Shown here: in pieces, positions 11,709 to 23,600 of the stretch
Layout: the number at the start of each line of letters is the position of its first letter
Numbering within the stretch: position 1 is the first letter of the stretch
Assembly: GCA_950295325.1 (NCBI GenBank)
Contig: OX485808.1
Coordinates: 11,162,501-11,226,500, forward strand
DNA from: Polytrichum commune
Taxonomy: Eukaryota; Streptophyta; Polytrichopsida; Polytrichales; Polytrichaceae
Length of the DNA: 64,000 nucleotides
Direction of reading: 5' to 3'
Notes under the pieces: model-generated
Told to the model about the DNA's origin: nothing
Database searches by the model: none
What the model saw: only the letters and a program-made list of their open reading frames with translations
Program-made: the position numbers and the translations under genes

Positions 11709-12757
11709 GCAACAAGTTTGGAGTTTTGAAATCCAAAGGAGACGAATATGTCCCAATACAAATCCGTTGCATACAAGTTTCGAGTTATGAGATCCAAAGG
11801 AGACGAATATGTCCCAGTACAAATCCGTTGCACACAAGTTTCGAGTTTTGAGATCCAAAGGAGACGAATGTGTCCCAGTACAAATCTGTTGCACACAAGT
11901 TTTAAGTTTTGAGATCCAAAGGAGACGAATATGTCCCAGTACAAATCCGTTGCACACATGTTTCAAGTTTTGAGATCCAAAGGAGATGAATCTGTTCCGA
12001 TACAAATCCATTGCACACAAGTTTCGAATTTTTAAGTTCCAAAGGAGACGAATATGTCCTAGTACAAATCCGTTACACACATATTTGGAGTATTGAAATC
12101 CAAAGGAGACAAATCTATCCCAATAAAAATCTGTTGCACACAAGTTTTGAGTTTTGAGATCCAAAGGAGACGAATTTGTCCCAGTTGAAATCCATTGCAC
12201 ACAAGTTTCAAGTTTTGAGATCCAAAGGAGATGAATATGTCCCAGTACAAATCGGTTGCATACATGTTTCAAGTTTTGAGATCCAAAGAAGATGAATCTG
12301 TCCCAGTACAAATCCATTGGATACAAGTTTCGAGTTTTGAGATCCAAAGGAGATGAATCTGTCCCAGTACAAATCGGTTGCATACATGTTTCAAGTTTTG
12401 AGATCCAAAGAAGATGAATCTGTCCCAGTACAGATCCATTGGATACAAGTTTCGAGTTTTGAGATCCAAAGGAGATGAATCTGTCCCAGTACAAATCGGT
12501 TGCATACATGTTTCAAGTTTGGAGATCCAAAGAAGATGAATCTGTCCCAGTACAGATCCATTGGATACAAGTTTCGAGTTTTGAGATCCAAAGGAGACGA
12601 ATATGTCCTAGTACAAATCGGTTGCACACAAGTTTCGAGTTTTGAGATCCAAGGGAGACAATTTTGTCCCAGTACAAATCGGTTGCACACAAGTTTCAAG
12701 TTTAGAGATCCAAAGAAGACGAATATGTCCCAATACAAATTGATAGGCATCAAATTT
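11709..12757. repeat. 61-bp minisatellite, about 17 copies
   Basis: The unit contains GAGATCCAAAGGAGACGAAT, then ATGTCCCAGTACAAATC, then GTTGCACACAAGTTT. Successive GATCC sites fall at 11791, 11852, 11913 and 11974, a period of exactly 61 bp. Because 61 is not a multiple of three, a translated frame steps through all three frames of the unit. The minus strand stays open for 303 codons (12509-11598) with a 61-residue protein period. I regard the frame as a by-product of the repeat, not a gene. Confidence 0.9.
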
Positions 12758-14756
12758 TGATTTAGAATCAATGGAGTCACTTGAATTTCATAGTTAAAAA
12801 TACAAAACCATGGAAAACCCTAAACCTTCTCTTTACCTAACATACCTAATGCATTGTTGCACTTGATGCTACGAGTACATCAACTGGAATTTTAAGGTTG
12901 AGCGATGGAGGGCTAACTGCATTCATGTGCATGCTCTGCTTGTGACCCAAAGTGATTTTAGGGCTCCCGCCGTCGTGGTCTCTTCCTTCGACCTAATTCC
13001 CTCTCTCCCCGCAAACTTGTTGTGTCACTTGATATTCAAAAATACTCTCATATTAGACACTGATGATCAAAACGCAACGTATGTATTTGCATCCAAGGAC
13101 ATCCAGGCTACGTATTTGAGCTTAAATCCTCCATATCACCACGGTGTTTAACTTCATCAAATAGTGCACCTAGAGCATTAGTTGATTTCAGACAAGGGTC
13201 ACTTTTGACATGATTAGCTATAATTGAAAGTATGTAGCTCAAATACGTGATTCTTTTGCTTGGAGCGGCATAGTTTGGACCTCTTACATGCTTAGGGGGA
13301 TAAGGTGTATTTTTCATCCTCTTGGAAGGTGGGCTCTAGAGCAACCAAACCCATTTCCGATTACCCCCCCCCCCGGTCCCAAATCTTTATACATAGAGTC
13401 CTCTAAAGCCGTGAAATTCCACACATGTAGCTATCATTTTCTAACATGATGAAAAAAACCCCGTGAAGAATCACACTTGTCGTTATCACAGTCGTCGTAG
13501 TGAAACGTTAAGTTAAAAGGGCACAAATTTGAGTTCCTTGAAAACGACAGTGATTATACTCAAGTTTTTGTCTCCCACTTAGCAGAAATAAGTCGACCTA
13601 TGTTGAAAATATGGGTTGGGAGAAAATATTACTTTTGAAAATTTATGAAAAATTTCAAACTTTAAAAGTAAATTGTGATTTTTTTTGTACATACATTGTG
13701 ATCTAAATTCCAGACCTGTGAAAAATCACTCTAGTTGACACATGTACTTATTACACTTGTGCAAAATTGCTTAAGTTCACGGAAACGGGTTTGGTGGCTC
13801 TATATGTTAAAACAAAGGGGGGGAATCATGGCTATGATTCCATTTCACATACCATAATATGGCTTTCTTTATGTGATTGCACTCCTCTTGTAATGACTAG
13901 CTTGGGTTAGGCCACAACAGAGAATGTTGATGACCATGTGAAGAATGATTTTAAGCTTCATGGGATTTATTGATGGACACCTTCATGCTCATTATACGTC
14001 TTCAAACGTACTTGCCTAGTGCACCCTAAAACCATCATAGAGATTCCACCAATTGAAAGAGTCCATCACCACACATGTTAATGTCTTGTATTTATTATGT
14101 GAATGCATGCCCGTCTCAATACTCAACATTAATAATCGAGGAGGAGGCTTATAGGCCTTTCCCGAAATGCACGCCTGTGAGGCGGCCACATCGCTTTCTT
14201 TTTTCTAGTTAATTATATTTAGTTACATAATTATAGTTATTTGAATTTTTTCTAGTTGACTATAGTTGTTTTTCAATATGGTCTTATTTTTCTCTAGTTA
14301 ACTATAGTTGTCTTTTAAATTTGTTTGAAATTTTTCTAGTTGCTCCCTAAAATGTATTGAAAAAAAATCTAGTTAACTATAATTATTTTGGCAATTGTCC
14401 AAGGTCTGCACTATTGTCATGGATAATTGAAATTAAGATTAAAAAACACTTAAGAAGTGACAGTTTATGCAACATTATAAATCTATAATCCCCACAAAAA
14501 TTTACAAGGAATGACAAAAAAATATGGTTGGGTTAGCATGTAGTGTTCGTCAAACAAAATAAAACCAATGAAAGTGAAGTACAACCACCAAAATTACTCC
14601 CAAGCACTTACATCTTGTATTATAATTGGGCAAGTCAGATTGGTAATGTGGTCATGGTTGTGATCAATATACTTTGTTTTTCCCTCTCCTTATTCCTCTT
14701 AAATAAAACCAAAGAAATAAAACCATCAACTTCTGAAACAATAGTTGCGTGTAAAC
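12758..14756. other. Intergenic AT-rich stretch with degenerate short repeats
   Basis: An 11-base C run lies at 13364-13374. Between about 14200 and 14390 a TTTTTCTAGTTAACTATAGT-like motif recurs roughly five times with irregular spacing. The stretch 14400-14550 resembles 48379-48545 and is part of a dispersed non-coding repeat. No gene is supported. Confidence 0.4.
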
Positions 14757-16636
14757 TGTAGTAAGTTTTTGCTATGGCTCAAAACAACAAAACCCAGGGA
14801 ACAAAGTCTCCAGGAAGACTGAGATAGTGTCTATAAGGGTTAATGTCACATTGGATTAAGGTTCTTAATAACATCTTAGGGTCTTTCTTTCTTCATTCCT
14901 TCATTATTCCACTTATTCTCCCCTCTTATGGTTCTTTGTGCTTCTCTAGTCGTGAGTGATTCCGTCCTATCTTCAGGGAAAGTTTCTATCACTCTATGTT
15001 TTAGACCTATTTCAGTCGTGAAGCTCAAAAGCTTGGCAAATTGTCAAGTAACTCATAGGCAGGACAACATGTCCGGGGCAACGTCTTTTGAGTAACCATC
15101 TTCGTCTTTATTTGTGATGAATTATGCTTTGCATGTAATTCAAATTAATTCCAATTATACTTACTTCCATCCATCGGCAATTCTTCAAAAGGCTGTAACC
15201 ATCACCGCCATCTTCCGATAGACCTGGTGATACATCTCAAAGAATATCCATTCCGTCAATACAGTAAGTATGTATAAATTTATCAGGCTATAACCTTTGG
15301 TTAATAAGTTTCTATCATTCACAATATTTGCAAGCCAATAATCTTATCTCACAGGGTAAGGTCTGCTTCTTCTCTCATTGTGACTCCATAGTCATGGCTT
15401 ACGTCATCCTTTAATCTCTCTCTCTTTAGTGGCTGGCGATAGTCATTATTTTGTTGATCATGCGATATCCCCTCTCAGGGTAATTTCCTCTGCCTCGCTC
15501 TCTCTCTCTCTCTGGTACTGCCTATAGCCCTCAGACTACTTTGCTCTGGCTATGGCCCATCAATTACTCTCGGCGATAGCCCCGCCCATCTCAGGCTTCT
15601 CTTAGACTTCACCTTCTCTGTTTATCGCCACAGAGTTTACTCTAGGCCAATTGCCCGTTCATCTCCCCCAAGGGAGTTACTTCCGTCTTGACCCTTCAGC
15701 GGTCATGCCTTTACATCAACGGCTTCAGATTATGGCCTTACTGCCGTCTGTTCATCTTCACTCCCCTCTCACAGGGTAAGTGATTATCTTGCAGCTTATC
15801 GCCTGCTCAAACTTCGTCCACTCATATTAGACTTAACACTCTCACACACTCAAACTTCACTCCATGGCCACTTGCCAAGGATATGACATTCTTCACCAAA
15901 TTGACTACTTGCTGATATGTCCGCTCTCGGACCTTACAGCCTATTGCCCTTCCGGCATACAACTACGTCTTTACCTCAGAAAGACTATTGCCTCAACAGG
16001 CTTTGCCTTCTCTGAGTCCTTGACTCAATCACATTTCTCTCTCTCGGCCTATCGCCAGATTCTTCACAATATATAATTGCCCTCAAACTTCTTTCACTCC
16101 GACTTCAACATACACATCTCAACGATTGCTCTCATTAAGGACTCGACTCGACTCCAGACAACTCGCCCTGATCTCGACTATTACCGCTGTCTCATAATTA
16201 CTTAGGACCAAAAGATACACAGCACATGCTTACACGACTATTGTTCATCCAAGAATTGCTTCCATAATATTTCAAAGTACATTTGTCAACAACTGAATCA
16301 CTCAATTTTTCTATGCCTATTGCTACTGCTCCCTCACGGAGTTGCTAATAGCTCTCAGACTCTATCACAGAAATCTGATGTCGCTAAGCCTATTGCTAAA
16401 CTGGGAGACTACGTCAAATTTCTGCGCTGGGAAAATAGCCTGTCTTCTTCTGGCTCGCCTCCTCCTTATGACGACGAAGGAGGAGGAGACGGTTGGAGGC
16501 GATAACCACTTCTTGACGCCAATAGCCGCCAACTGTCACTCTCTTCCGCCAGGTACAGTCAAATTGCCGGATGATTATCATCAAATTTTGAAAATTGCCT
16601 CATTCTGCTGGGCGATAGCCAAAAATTGGTCTCACA
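14757..16636 (+). mobile_element. Long terminal repeat, diverged copy
   Basis: This 1.9-kb segment is homologous along its length to the solo LTR at 40244-42218. It starts TGTAGTAAGTTTTTGCTATG, and the first 120 bases differ at only a few positions. It ends near GGTCTCACA, matching the GGTTTTACA end of the other copy. It carries many copies of the words GGCGATAGCC, CTATGGCC and CTATTGCC and a CT microsatellite at 15499-15513. The five bases outside each end do not match (TAAAC against TAGCC). It may therefore be an LTR of a rearranged element rather than a clean solo LTR. It contains no long frame. Confidence 0.65.
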
Positions 16637-16739
16637 TAGCCCCACGTCAAGAATGACCTAAGGCGGAGACATATACTTAATTTGAGGACAATTGAAATAA
16701 AAAGACAATAAATTAGGTATGCATTCTTTCGTGTGCATT

Positions 16740-17194
16740 TTAGATAAATTTGTGGGAAATCGAACTCCTCCAAGGCACGTAGGTTGTTCCATCCGGGAGG
16801 AAACTCCTCCAAAGCCTCACATTCTTGCTTGTCAAGTTCTCAAAGACTCCTCAACCCACCAAATCCCTCCGGTATGTTCCTCAAAGATTGACGTTGCAAC
16901 AAATCCAACTCCTCCGAGAGACGTAGATTGCTTAATCCGGGAGGAAACTCCTCCAAAACCTCACATTCTTCCATGTCAAATTCTTGAGACTCATCACCCC
17001 TCCAAATCCTTCCATTTTCTTCCTCAAAGACTAACATTTTGTCATATCCAAATCCTCCAAGGCACGTAGGTTGCTCAATCCTTAGGGAACTCAACCAAAT
17101 ATTCATTATTTTGAATCTAAAGTTTCTTGAAATTTACCAACCCACAAAATATTTCCCGTCTTTTCCTCAAAAAACCACATCCACACAAATTCAA
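16740..17194 (-). pseudogene. Decayed C-terminal LRR modules downstream of the PNL stop codon
   Basis: Beyond the stop codon at 17195 the minus strand still shows LRR modules of the same kind. A badly frameshifted unit comes first. Then LEEFPPGLSNLRLSEELDLL and SLRNIPEGFGGLRSL appear near 16960-16850, and LEEFPPGWNNLRALEEFDF near 16815-16760. They lie in different frames and with shifted spacing. The array was therefore once longer by at least three pairs and has lost its end by nonsense and indel mutations. Alternatively these are dead modules outside a naturally ended gene. Confidence 0.7.
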
Positions 17195-20100
17195 CTATGC
17201 ACAAAAGTTTTTCAATCCGGGAGGGAACTCCTCCAAAGCCTCACATTCCCACATGTCAAGTTTCTTGAGACTCGTCAACCCACCAAATCCTTCCAGTATC
17301 TTCTTCAAAGACCGGCATTTTGAGAAATCCAATTCCTCCAGTGCACACGAGTTTGTCAATCCGGAAGGGAACTCCTCCAAAGCGTCACATGCTTGCATGT
17401 CAAGTTTCTTGAGACTCGTCAACCCACCAAATCCTTCCGGGATATTCTTCAAAGACCGGCATTTTGAGATATCCAACTCCTCCAATGTACACGTGTTTGT
17501 CAATCCGGAAGGGAACTCCTCCAAAGCCTCACATTCCCAGATGTGAAGTTTCTTGAGACTCGTCAACCCACCAAATCCTTCAGGTATCTTCTTCAAAGAC
17601 CGACATTTTGACAAATGCAACTCCTCCAATGCACACAAGTTTGTCAATCCGGAAGGGAACTCCTCCAAAGCCTCGCATGCTTGCATTCCAAGTTTCTTGA
17701 GACTCATCAACCCACCAAATCCTTCCGGTATATTCTTCAAAGACCAGCATTTTGAGAAATCCAACTCCTCCAATGCACACGTGTTTGTCAATCCGGAAGG
17801 GAACTCCTCCAAAGCCTCGTATGCTTGCATGGTAAGTTTTTTGAGACTTGTCAACCCACCAAATCCTTCCGGTATCTTCTTCAAAGACCGACATCTTGAG
17901 AACTTCAACTCCTCCAGTGCACCCAAGCTGCTTAATCTGGGAGGGAAGTCCTCCAAAGCCTCACATTCCGACATGTCAAGTTTCTTGAGACTCGTCAACC
18001 CACCAAATCCTTCCGGTATCCTCTTCAAAGACCGGCATTTTGACAAATGCAACTCCTCCAATGCACACAAGTTTGTCAATCCGGGAGGGAACTCCTCCAA
18101 AGCCTCGCATGCTTGCATGGTAAGTTTCTTGAGACTTGTCAACCCACCAAATCCTTCCGGTATCTTCTTCAAAGACCGACATCTTGAAAACCTCAACTCC
18201 TCCAGCGCATCCAAGCTGCTTATTCCGGGAGGGAGCTCCTCCAAAGCCTCACATTCCCACATGTCAAGTTTCTTGAGACTCGTCAACCCACCAAATCCTT
18301 CCGGTATATTCTTCAAAGACCGGCATTTTGAGAAATCCAACTCCTCCAATGCACACGTGTTTGTCAATCCGGAAGGGAACTCCTCCAAAGCCTCGCATGC
18401 TTGCATGGTAAGTTTCTTCAGACTCGTCAACCCACCAAATCCTTCCGGTATATTCTTTAAAGACCGGCATTTTGACAAATCCAACTCCTCCAATGCGCAC
18501 GTGTTTGTCAATCCGGAAGGGAACTCCTCTAAAGCCTCGCATGCTTGCATGGTAAGTTTCTTGAGACTCATCAACCCACCAAATCCTTCCGGTATCTTCC
18601 TCAAAGACCGGCATTTTGAGAAATCCAACTCCTCCAATGCACACAAGTTTGTCAATCCGGGAGGGAACTCCTCCAAAGCCTCGCATGCTTGCATTCGAAG
18701 TTTCTTCAAACTCGTCAGCCAACCAAATCCTTCCGGTATCTTCTTCAAAGACCGACATCTTGAAAACCTCAACTCCTCCAACGCATCCAAGCTGCTTATT
18801 CCGGGAGGGAGCTCCTCCAAAGCCTCACATTCCGACATGTCAAGTTTCTTGAGACTCGTCAACCCACCAAATCCTTCCGGTATCTTCCTCAAAGACCGGC
18901 ATTTTGAGAAATCCAACTCCTCCAATGCACACGTGTTTGTCAATCCGGAAGGGAACTCCTCCAAAGCCTCGCATGCTTGCATGGTAAGTTTCTTGAGACT
19001 TGTCAACCCACCAAATCCTTCCGGTATATTCTTCAAAGACCCGCATTTTGAGAAATTCAACTCCTCCAATGCACAAAAGTTTTTCAATCCGGGAGGGAAC
19101 TCCTCCAAAGCGTCACATTCCCACATGTCAAGTTTCTTGAGACTCGTCAACCCACCAAATTCTTCCAGTATCTTCTTCAAAGACCGACCTCTTGAGAAGT
19201 TCAACTCCTCCAGCGCACCCAAGTTGCTTAATCCAGGAGGGAACTCCTCCAAAACCTCACATTCCGTCATGTAAAGTTTCTTGAGACTCGTCAACCCACC
19301 AAATCCTTCCGGTATCTTCTTTAAAGACCGGCATTTTGAGAAATCCAACTCCTCCAATGCACACGAGTTTGTCAATCCGGGAGGGAACTCCTCCAAAGCC
19401 TCACATTCCCACATGTCAAGTTTCTTGAGACTCGTCAATCCACCAAATCCTTCCGGTATCTTCTTCAAAGACCGACATAGCGAGAAATTCAACTTTTCCA
19501 ATGCACACAAGTTTGTCAATCCGGGAGGGAACTCCTCCAAAGCCTCGCATGCTTGCATTCGAAGTTTCTTCAAACTCGTCAGCCAACCAAATCCTTCCGG
19601 TATCTTCTTCAAAGACCGACATCTTGAAAACCTCAACTCCTCCAACGCATCCAAGCTGCTTATTCCGGGAGGGAGCTCCTCCAAAGCCTCACATTCCGAC
19701 ATGTCAAGTTTCTTGAGACTCGTCAACCCACCAAATCCTTCCGGTATCTTCCTCAAAGACCGGCATTTTGAGAAATCCAACTCCTCCAATGCACACGTGT
19801 TTGTCAATCCGGAAGGGAACTCCTCCAAAGCCTCGCATGCTTGCATGGTAAGTTTCTTGAGACTTGTCAACCCACCAAATCCTTCCGGTATATTCTTCAA
19901 AGACCCGCATTTTGAGAAATTCAACTCCTCCAATGCACAAAAGTTTTTCAATCTGGGAGGGAACTCCTTCAAAGCGTCACATTCCCACATGTCAAGTTTC
20001 TTGAGACTCGTCAACCCACCAAATTCTTCCGGTATCTTCTTCAAAGACCGACCTCTTGAGAAGTTCAACTCCTCCAGCGCACCCAAGCTGCTTAATCCGG

Positions 20101-20650
20101 GAGGGAACTCCTCCAAAGCCTCACATTCCGACATGTAAAGTTTCTTGAGACTCGTCAACCCACCAAATCCTTCCGGTATCTTCTTCAAAGACCGGCATTT
20201 TGAGAAATCCAACTCCTCCAATGCACACGAGTTTGTCAATCCGGGAGGGAACTCCTCCAAAGCCTCACATTCCCACATGTCAAGTTTCTTGAGACTCGTC
20301 AACCCACCAAATCCTTCCGGTATCTTCTTCAAAGACTGACATAGCGAGAAATTCAACTTTTCCAATGCACACAAGTTTGTCAATCCGGGAGGGAACTCCT
20401 CCAAAGCCTCGCATGCTTGCATTCGAAGTTTCTTCAAACTAGTCAGCCAACCAAATCCTTCCGGTATCTTCTTCAAAGATCGACATCTTGAGAAGTTCAA
20501 CTCCTCCAGTGCACCCAAGCTGCTCAGTCCGGAAGGAAACTTCTCCAAAGCCTCACATTCCCACATGTAAAGTTTCTTGAGACTCGTCAACCCACCAAAT
20601 CCTTCCGGTATCTTCCTCAAAGATCTACATGTCAAGAAAATTAATTCTTC
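17195..20650 (-). repeat. Homogeneous LRR array, 48 x 72 bp (24 x 144 bp)
   Basis: The array alternates two 24-residue modules. Module A follows SLKKLDMWECEALEEFPPGL and module B follows ALEELDFSKCRSLKKIPEGF, so the true DNA period is 144 bp. Both have the plant NBS-LRR pattern L-x-x-L-x-x-x-x-C-x-x-L-x-x-x-P. Copies differ at few positions. Variation concentrates at the residues after L-x-x-L (DMWEC, TMQAC, YMSEC, RMQAC) and before the next module (TNLC, TNTC, SSLG, KNFC). These are positions on or next to the concave beta-sheet face. Such uniformity indicates recent amplification or gene conversion. Confidence 0.9.
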
Positions 20651-23600
20651 CAAAGTGGAGAGGGTGGTCAAGCCCTGAGGTATGTTTTCCAATTGGTTGC
20701 ATCTTGAGATCGTCAATGACTCCAATGTGGAGAAGTTAATAACCACATTGAGGATGGTTTCTATGTTTTTACAATCCAAAAACTTTATTGCCTTCCAGGA
20801 CAACCCCTCCAAATTTTCTTGTAACAATGATCCTAATAAGTTGCAATTGGACACCTCGAATATGCGCAAGGATCGGAGATATTGTTGGGAATGATTCCAA
20901 AACTTCTCTATGAAATCATTTTCTTTCATTAAAGAGATAGTACTTGGGGATGAAAAGTGCATCCTCAACCCTTTTACATTAGGTGATGCCTTGACAAGAG
21001 ATGAAAGTAGGTCAATATTGTTACAACATTGGACATTTAATATACGTAGCTCTTCCATGGGTTTGAAGTCAACATCCGCTTCATATTTAGATTTGCGTTG
21101 CAATTCTTTGAATGATAGGCCTTGGACAAGTTTTATGCCCTACATGCATAAACAAAGGTGGATAAGTTTGATTTGTTTTCCATTTCAAATGACAAAATGA
21201 ATAACCAACCACAACATATAGAACCAAGATACAACTTATCCTACCTAATAAACATATTTCTCAAGGAAGTTGATATTTCTTAAGCACATTCAAACTCGAA
21301 TTGCATACCTTTTGTTTACAATGATTGGCAAAAGCGGTGTAATTTAAATTCAAAAGTCGCGTTCCCGCAAATTCTGTTTCTGTGATCATACGACCCATAT
21401 CACGCAATTGATCGTGCATGTCAAGACGATCCCACTTGTCAACTTTTACCAATGATTTGTTGTGGAGTTTGTCCAAGATTTCTTGGGCATTCCCATCAAA
21501 CATTCTAAGAAATTTTTTTTTTGCTATAGACACATCTTTGCAAAAGAAACAAGTTATGTCTAGAAACATGTTTTTTTCTTCAATACTTAGCTCATCAAAG
21601 CTTATCCTCAATGTCATCCAAAGTTTCTCATTTGAACTTCCATCGTGTCTCGCCCTCAACAATCTATGGAACGTTCGCTCCCATATTCTCAATCGTGTCT
21701 CCCCTTGCATGCATGTGCCCATCACCTCCAAACTCAAAGGAAGTCCACAACATGCACTCACAATCTTTTCAACTACATGTTCCAAATATGGTAAACATAA
21801 TTTGTTTGTCCCAAAGGCATGCCTTGAAAATAGCCTCATAGGTTGGTTCCCTTCAAGGGTTTGCATGTCTACTTTGCCAACCAAGGGTACATGTTGCTTC
21901 AAAGTCTCCCAATCACGAGAACTTATAATCAACCTCATGCCAGCATCTTTCAACATGCTATCTCCCAGCAGTTGACATAATTGACTTTGCTTGCTTACAT
22001 TGTCCACCATGAGTAGTATTTTCTTTGTTTTTTGAACACGTTCCAATATATCACGTGTTTTTCTCAATGATTCTGCTTGAGGAGGTGAGTCTTGCATGTC
22101 TCTTGACTTGTGCTTTAATGCAAATGTACATGTTTCATCCTTCAAGTCAATTACAAAACAAATTGCATCAAAGTGGTGGGAGATATGGTCACTCAAAGCT
22201 TTAGCCAATGTTGACTTGCCAATTCCTCCCATACCCACAATTCCTAGACTACCAACCGTTTGTAGTTTCTTCTCCAATTGGGACATTTTTTCTTGGACTC
22301 CAATCAAATTCAACGATTTCCTCATGTTATTGGCGTTGACCTATAAGAATATCAACATTTCCAAAGTGAGTGATGATCAAATGATATATCTTAGGAGGTC
22401 TACTAACATCTCCTAATTTTATTCAAAATATTTTGGCTTGATTCACAATTTCAACAACCTTCTTACCTCCATGATTAACGGATGTGATGAAGTTGGACAA
22501 TTCTCTTGGACGCTTGAAATTGATGTTGAATTGTCAAAGTGGTGAAGTTGGGGCACAAACCGCAACCATTGCGTGCACTTCAAAAATATATTGCATGATA
22601 AAAAAAATTGCCAAAAGCAACCGGTTGTGTCATTTGTAACTCTTGTAATCTCAAGCGAACCTTTGAGCATTTCGGTTTTCAATCTTGCAAGCCTTTTATG
22701 AATATCAAGAAACGTGGGTCTTTTGGATGGATATAAAGACCAACATTCATGCACTAATGATCTCAATACCTCTGAATAGGTTGCTGGGAGCTTTGGCCTC
22801 TCGGATTTAAGTATATACTCACGATAATCACGAAGCCTTTCAAAACAAGGTTTTTCTCCTGAAAGAATATTGGAACACAACATGCCGAAACTAAACACAT
22901 CAGCTTTCAAAGCAGCCACCTCCGACAATTCATTCGCCATGGCCTCGGGCGCCATGTATCCAAAAGTCCCTATGTTTCGCCCCATGGGCACTTCTGGAGA
23001 ATGCTTCACTTCCACCTTTGAAATACCAAAATCCAATAATTTCACATCAATGCAGTCAAGATTAACCAATTTCGAATCATTTGATGGAGTTACAACAATA
23101 TTTTTGGGCTTTAGGTCACGATGTGCTACCTTCATATCATGAAGGTAGCACATTCCATTTGCAATTTGTAACATAATTTCCACGGCATCCATCTCTTTCA
23201 GATGACCTCGTGCACTTAAATGTTGTGATAGGGTCGTCTCTCCAAATTCCATTACAAGCTCAAATTTGTTGTTGGCCTCATGAAAACCACAACACAAAAA
23301 CCTGATGATATTTGGATGATTCAAACCTCCCAAAATACTCGATTCTTTCCAAAATTGATTTGCATGCTCACGATCACGAATGTCGATCACCTTTGTTGCA
23401 CACTTCACACCCAACCAATTTGTCAAGTATACAGCTCCTCCATTACACTCTCCCAAACTATTCGGTGGATCTCCATATTCCGGGCGAGGATAATTATAAG
23501 GAAAAACAATATTATCCAATTCACCACCTTCAACTTGTTGTAAACTCCTTACAAATTCCTCAAGGTATTGCACAAGTCTGCAGTCTTTGCAATCCTTAGT

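Noticed and set aside
11598..12509. 303-codon minus-strand frame read as a repetitive protein
   Set aside because: It is the translation of a 61-bp non-triplet minisatellite with no start context, domain or flanking exon.
11709..12757. Possible CRISPR-like array
   Set aside because: The units are contiguous 61-bp tandem copies without unique spacers, in a eukaryotic genome.
17553..19274. Long plus-strand open frame (573 codons) and several shorter ones at 19281-20339
   Set aside because: They are the reverse complement of the LRR array. Their length follows from the 144-bp period, and their translation shows only the mirror repeat, not an independent domain.
21103..21103. Start of the LRR reading frame as a separate gene
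   Set aside because: The first codon there is TTG, not ATG. A TGTAG acceptor at 21141-21140 extends the frame upstream and joins it in phase to the NB-ARC exon.
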